Below, piece by piece: positions 22,387 to 25,727 of a stretch of 25,727 nt of DNA (position 1 is the stretch's first letter; each line of letters begins with the position of its first letter). Origin of the DNA: CAG-390 sp045546615 (GTDB lineage: Bacteria > Bacillota > Clostridia > Oscillospirales > CAG-272); the NCBI GenBank assembly GCA_045546615.1, contig JAZQDD010000021.1:1-25727 (forward strand), in the 5' to 3' direction. The notes below the pieces were generated by a model, which saw only the letters and a list, made by a program, of their open reading frames with translations, was not told the DNA's origin and did no database searches. The position numbers and the translations under genes were made by a program.

Positions 22387-22409
22387 TATAATATAATCAC
22401 AACCGGTTG
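22387..22409 (+). promoter_or_regulatory. -10 region and palindrome upstream of the second XRE-TPR gene
   Basis: Two overlapping TATAAT boxes (22387-22392, 22392-22397) are followed after 2 bases by the perfect palindrome CAACCGGTTG (22400-22409). No good -35 is seen at the right distance. The layout parallels that of the other XRE-TPR gene. Confidence 0.5.
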
Positions 22410-22436
22410 ATAAATATTTGTCTGGAGGATTATGGA

Positions 22437-23531
22437 ATGAGTTTAGGAAAAACTATTAAGGAACTTCGTCGAAAATATGATATGACACAAGAGCGGCTTG
22501 CTGAAATATTGTCTATTTCTCCGCAAGCGGTTAGTCGTTGGGAAACCGATGTGGCAATGCCTGATATTTCTCTCATTCTTCCGTTGTGTAACCTTTTTAA
22601 TATTACTTCCGATGAGCTTTTGGGCATAGACGTTACACGCAGGCTGGAAGCTGTTGAAGAAATTTGTGATGAAGCTGATAAATATTCAAGAAGAGGTTAT
22701 TTGGAAAAAGCTCGCAAAATTTTGGAAGAAGGACTTCAAAAATATCCGGATAATTGTGATATTATCTATGCTCTTATGTATGTTTCTTCTATGCAAAAAG
22801 ATGCCACGGGAGATATTAAATTTCTTAATGAAGCAATAAAGTGGGGAGAGAAAATTCTTAAGCAAAGCACGGAAGATTATCAACGGCGTGGGGCAATCCA
22901 AATTTTGTGTTTTTCGTATCGTGATGCCGGCAGATTGGATGAAGCCGTTAAAATGGCGGAATCAATGCCTATTATGTGCGTTTCACAAGAGATGCTTCTA
23001 ACAAGTGTTTATTCCGGTGATAAAGAATATTCCGCCAAGCAGAGAGAGGCTGCAAACTTATTTCAACATCTATCCAATAGGTTGTTTTTTATGCAGACCA
23101 AGTTGGACTCGGGAGAGATGGCTTACACATCGGAGGAGGATGCTGTTCTTCGTGATAAACGTATTGCTTTTTTGCATTTGTTTTTTGAAAACGGAGATTT
23201 TGGATTCTACAACGTACATCTTGCTGATACACATCGCGAACAAGCATTTTATTATGCAAAAAAAGAAGAATACGAAAAAACGTTATATCATCTTTCCTTG
23301 GCAGCGGAACATGCGATTAAATTTATCACATCGGTAAATGAAGATTGCACATCTCTTGTTTTTAGGGGTATGCCCCATAGTAGTTGGTGTACTACTTCTT
23401 CGGAAAATGAGGCGGCTCGGCTGCTCAAGAAACTCGAAAGCAACGTTTTTGATAAAGTGCGCGAAACCGATAACTTCATCAAAATCAAGGAACGGCTTAC
23501 GAAATATGCCGGAAATTGGTGCGTGGAATAA
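22437..23531 (+). CDS. XRE-family regulator with TPR-like C-terminal region
   Basis: The 364-residue protein starts MSLGKTIKELRRKYDMTQER. An XRE helix-turn-helix covers about residues 3-60 (recognition helix in SPQAVSRWETDVAMPD). The remainder is alpha-helical with TPR-like pairs, such as 'RGYLEKARKILEEGLQKYPD' and 'YYAKKEEYEKTLYHLSLAAE'. The frame opens 10 codons earlier at 22407, but GGAGG at 22424-22428 fits the ATG at 22437, and the upstream start would lie in the palindrome. The gene is more AT-rich than its metabolic neighbours. It probably controls itself or an unlinked target; no clear partner gene is adjacent. Confidence 0.86.
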   Translation: MSLGKTIKELRRKYDMTQERLAEILSISPQAVSRWETDVAMPDISLILPLCNLFNITSDELLGIDVTRRLEAVEEICDEADKYSRRGYLEKARKILEEGLQKYPDNCDIIYALMYVSSMQKDATGDIKFLNEAIKWGEKILKQSTEDYQRRGAIQILCFSYRDAGRLDEAVKMAESMPIMCVSQEMLLTSVYSGDKEYSAKQREAANLFQHLSNRLFFMQTKLDSGEMAYTSEEDAVLRDKRIAFLHLFFENGDFGFYNVHLADTHREQAFYYAKKEEYEKTLYHLSLAAEHAIKFITSVNEDCTSLVFRGMPHSSWCTTSSENEAARLLKKLESNVFDKVRETDNFIKIKERLTKYAGNWCVE

Positions 23532-23540
23532 TTAAACAAG

Positions 23541-23577
23541 AAAGCCTCGCAAGGAAATTCCTTTGTCGAGGCTTTTA
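23541..23577 (+). terminator. Terminator of the second XRE-TPR gene
   Basis: The stem AAAGCCTCG / CGAGGCTTT, with an inner AAGGAAATTCCTT pairing, is followed by TT. It starts 9 bases past the stop and could also catch transcripts of the lipid kinase gene from the right. Confidence 0.85.
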
Positions 23578-23614
23578 ACTATTTTAAAATTGTTTTTTGT
23601 AATGATTACCTTTT

Positions 23615-24484
23615 TTATTCCGAAAACACGGTGTATTTTTTAACTCCGCTGACGGTCTCGCCGTCTATCTGCATCTCGCAGGGGCGGTCAAGCTCGACCT
23701 TTACGGTCTTGCCCGTGAGAATTTCCACGTATTTTTTGTGCTTTACGTGCTGTCCCTTGAATATGGATGGGAAGATGGTCAGCATTCGCAGGGGGCGCAG
23801 TCTGTGCGCTACCACAACGGTCAACGTTCCCTCGGGGTCAAGTCTGTCTTGGTTTGGCGCGACCATCATGCCGCCGCCGAAGAAGCGTCCCTTCATTACG
23901 GGGCAGAGCCACACGCGCTTGTACTCGTGAACCTCGCCGTCAACCGTTATCGTCGCGCTCGTAGGCTTAAAGGCGAACAAGAGTCCCTTTATGGCAATGG
24001 CTGTGTAATTTATGGGTTTTTTTGATTTTTTCTCCGAGCTGGAACGCTTGTTGTTACCTGCGGCACAGCAATATCCGTCAAATCCCGCGCCCGCGCCGTT
24101 GATGAATTTGTATTCCTTTGAGCGAATTCTCACACGCGGCAGTTTTTCTATGTAGGGATTGAGCAAAAACGGCGGCGTATTCGCGGGCATACCGAGGTCG
24201 TGTATGAAATCATTTCCGCTTCCCGTGGGGAAGTAGAGTATCTCGTGGTCAAGGTCTTCCTTGTCCACCTCGTTTATAAGGCGGTTTAGCGTACCATCGC
24301 CGCCCGAAATCACCACGGGCTCGTCTGCATCGATTTCCGCTATGTTTTCGTGAAAGGAGGTATCGAGGTTTTTGTGGACGTAGTTTATCTCCCAGTCGGG
24401 GTGTATGTTGTCAAGGCGGTGTGCATCTGCCTCGCCCTTTCCGTTGCCGGATGTCGGATTAAAAAAAACCGTAAGCCTTCTCAC
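23615..24484 (-). CDS. Diacylglycerol kinase-family lipid kinase (YegS/DgkB-like)
   Basis: The 289-residue protein phosphorylates a lipid alcohol, such as diacylglycerol, with ATP at the inner membrane face. Family landmarks are FFNPTSGNGKG (7-17), the nucleotide-binding VVISGGDGTLNRLINE (57-72) and FPTGSGNDFIHDLG (about 85-98). The C-terminal lobe has the GAGFDG and 'GGGMMVAPNQDRLDPEG' segments. Length is normal. The ATG at 24484 has AAGGAG just upstream and lies 12 bases after the sugar kinase gene, so the two are co-transcribed. The exact lipid cannot be read from sequence. Confidence 0.93.
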   Translation of the reverse strand: MRRLTVFFNPTSGNGKGEADAHRLDNIHPDWEINYVHKNLDTSFHENIAEIDADEPVVISGGDGTLNRLINEVDKEDLDHEILYFPTGSGNDFIHDLGMPANTPPFLLNPYIEKLPRVRIRSKEYKFINGAGAGFDGYCCAAGNNKRSSSEKKSKKPINYTAIAIKGLLFAFKPTSATITVDGEVHEYKRVWLCPVMKGRFFGGGMMVAPNQDRLDPEGTLTVVVAHRLRPLRMLTIFPSIFKGQHVKHKKYVEILTGKTVKVELDRPCEMQIDGETVSGVKKYTVFSE

Positions 24485-24496
24485 TATTTCTTCTCC

Positions 24497-25432
24497 TTAA
24501 AGTCTTATTGCGCGCTCTTTGATGAATTCTGCAACGTCTTTTCGTTGCGGAATGGATACAAGAGCGCCTTTTCTGTTGACGGTCAACGCCGAGACCGCGT
24601 TTGCTATTTTTCCTGCGCGGGCGATATCCCCGCCCTCAAGATGCTCAAGGGCAAGGGCGGCGACAAAAGCATCGCCTGCGGCGGAGGTGTCCTTCGCCTT
24701 GATGTCGTAAGCCGGTAGACAATGGTAGTATTTTCCATCGTATATATAACAGCCGCGGTTGCCAAGCTTTATGGCGAAAAACCGTGCGCGTATCATTCTC
24801 GAAAGGGCAACAGCCGCCTTTAGGCATTTTTCCGGCGTGTCGGGGCTGATGTCGGTCAGGAGCTTCGTCTCGTTTTCGTCGGGGGCAAAAACTTCTATCG
24901 GAGGCATCTCATCAAACGGGAAGGTCGCGACGCTCGCACCGCCGTCAAGATAAATCGGTATATCACGCTTTGCGGCGAGCCGCGCGGCGGCAAGGACGGT
25001 GCTGTGGGAAAAATCCACGTTTACTATAACGCCGTCGGGACGGCATATAAAAGCCCCCTCGACGTCGGATATGCCGAGTGCGGAATTGGCATCGGGCGAA
25101 AGTTTTATCTGCTTGGACACAGCATCGCTTGCCGACAGCACGCAAAATCCCGTGGGCAGAGTGGCGTCGGAGGTGACAAATCGCGTGTCGATTCCTTCAT
25201 ATTCATAAATTTTACGAAGGTCTGTTCCGTTCCTGTCGCGCCCGACCCTCGCGCAAAGAACGCTGTCTCCGCCGAGCCGTGCAACTGCCGCGGCGGCGTT
25301 AGCACCGCTTCCCGTCGGAACGAAACTGCACGTTTTTGCGATAATTGGAGCTTTAGGGGAGCGCGGAAGCTCGCTGGCAGGCATGCAAAGATCAATGCGC
25401 GCCTCACCGATGGTGAGTATTCTTTTTTTCAT
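24497..25432 (-). CDS. PfkB-family carbohydrate kinase
   Basis: The 311-residue cytoplasmic enzyme phosphorylates a sugar or nucleoside with ATP. The PfkB signature regions are both present: VPTGSGANAAAAVARLGGD (38-56) near the N-terminus, and DTSAAGDAFVAALALE near the C-terminus with catalytic base D254. The absence of specificity residues I can trust leaves fructokinase, ribokinase or a related kinase open. The frame also opens with TTG at 25438, but AAAGGAG is only one base from it and 7 bases from the ATG at 25432, so ATG is chosen. It is the first gene of a pair with the lipid kinase. Confidence 0.92.
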   Translation of the reverse strand: MKKRILTIGEARIDLCMPASELPRSPKAPIIAKTCSFVPTGSGANAAAAVARLGGDSVLCARVGRDRNGTDLRKIYEYEGIDTRFVTSDATLPTGFCVLSASDAVSKQIKLSPDANSALGISDVEGAFICRPDGVIVNVDFSHSTVLAAARLAAKRDIPIYLDGGASVATFPFDEMPPIEVFAPDENETKLLTDISPDTPEKCLKAAVALSRMIRARFFAIKLGNRGCYIYDGKYYHCLPAYDIKAKDTSAAGDAFVAALALEHLEGGDIARAGKIANAVSALTVNRKGALVSIPQRKDVAEFIKERAIRL

Positions 25433-25464
25433 CTGCAAGCTCCTTTCCCGATCATTTCACATAC

Positions 25465-25493
25465 ATTATACTATAAAGGAAGAGAAAAAGCAA
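25465..25493 (-). promoter_or_regulatory. Promoter of the sugar kinase-lipid kinase pair
   Basis: On the minus strand TATAAT (25465-25470) has TTGCTT (25488-25493) 17 bases upstream; the -35 is weak. Confidence 0.6.
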
Positions 25494-25626
25494 GAGAAAT
25501 ATTTGCGCAAACAGACGTTTGTAGGGAAAAACGGGGCGTTTTGTGTAGCTTTTTGACGATTTTAGAGACATGATTTAAAAAAATTTAAAAAATCCAAAAA
25601 AAATCAAAAAAATTTCAAAAAACCTA

Positions 25627-25655
25627 TTGACAAAGTGGAATAAAAGTGGTATTAT
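25627..25655 (+). promoter_or_regulatory. Strong promoter with A-tract UP element, probably of an rRNA operon
   Basis: TTGACA (25627-25632) and TATTAT (25650-25655) are 17 bases apart. Phased A-tracts fill 25575-25622 directly upstream, as in UP elements of rRNA promoters. Confidence 0.8.
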
Positions 25656-25727
25656 ATACAAGCTGTCCACGAGGGACTGCGAAGGTCATTGAAAATTGAA
25701 CAACAGACGAAGAAGTACAAGCACACA
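25656..25727 (+). other. Probable rRNA operon leader, cut by window edge
   Basis: The stretch TCATTGAAAATTGAACAAC (from about 25687) is of the type found just before 16S genes or in rRNA spacers of many Clostridia. No coding frame starts here. The 16S gene itself would lie to the right of the window. Confidence 0.6.

Noticed and set aside
25433..25438. TTG as start of the PfkB gene
   Set aside because: The ribosome site is one base from TTG but 7 bases from the ATG at 25432.

Overview
The window reads as a chromosomal piece of an uncultured anaerobic member of the Clostridia (Bacillota), most likely a gut or rumen lineage. This is inferred from strong TTGACA/TATAAT promoters, GGAGG ribosome sites, a type I dockerin-like module with CxxC repeats on a secreted enzyme, XRE-TPR regulators, a rhodanese-less ThiI, a GH36 alpha-galactosidase and a right edge that looks like an rRNA operon leader. 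No marker gene allows a genus call.

Layout, left to right. (1) 1-592, minus: start of a secreted repeat-bearing surface protein, cut by the window edge. (2) 807-3452, minus: argG-argH, the last two steps of arginine synthesis, behind a consensus promoter. (3) 3791-6178, plus, divergent from argGH: a large secreted protein with signal peptide, dockerin-like module, CxxC repeats and a C-terminal endonuclease/exonuclease/phosphatase domain, followed by a small ribbon-helix-helix gene (6285-6455). (4) 6529-8812: an AT-rich accessory block bounded by a 17-bp direct repeat. It carries a type III (ToxIN/AbiQ-like) toxin-antitoxin locus, a Nudix hydrolase and a GNAT acetyltransferase. The toxin reading frame is broken near its N-terminus while the RNA antitoxin repeats look intact. 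(5) 8846-9152: an array of short hairpins with a 23-bp period, then tRNA-Arg(CCG). (6) 9274-15122, plus: a surface polysaccharide operon (GT4 glycosyltransferase, Wzx-type flippase, Wzy-type polymerase, Wzz-type protein with a decayed kinase-like tail, flavoredoxin-like protein). (7) 15123-15936: about 0.8 kb of non-coding palindromic repeats. (8) 16043-20829, plus: DEDDh exonuclease, DUF2007 protein, thiI, GH36 alpha-galactosidase. (9) 20996-23531: two divergent XRE-TPR regulators separated by a repeat-filled gap. (10) 23615-25432, minus: PfkB sugar kinase then a diacylglycerol-kinase-like lipid kinase. (11) 25627-25727: strong promoter and leader, probably of an rRNA operon lying to the right.

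The most interesting material is not in the housekeeping genes. It is the type III toxin-antitoxin locus, whose three antitoxin repeats show compensatory stem changes and a conserved possible pseudoknot, and whose toxin carries a +1 frameshift exactly at a perfect inverted repeat. It is also a recurring pattern at several intergenic sites: hairpins whose flanks and loops are conserved while the stem sequence is completely exchanged.
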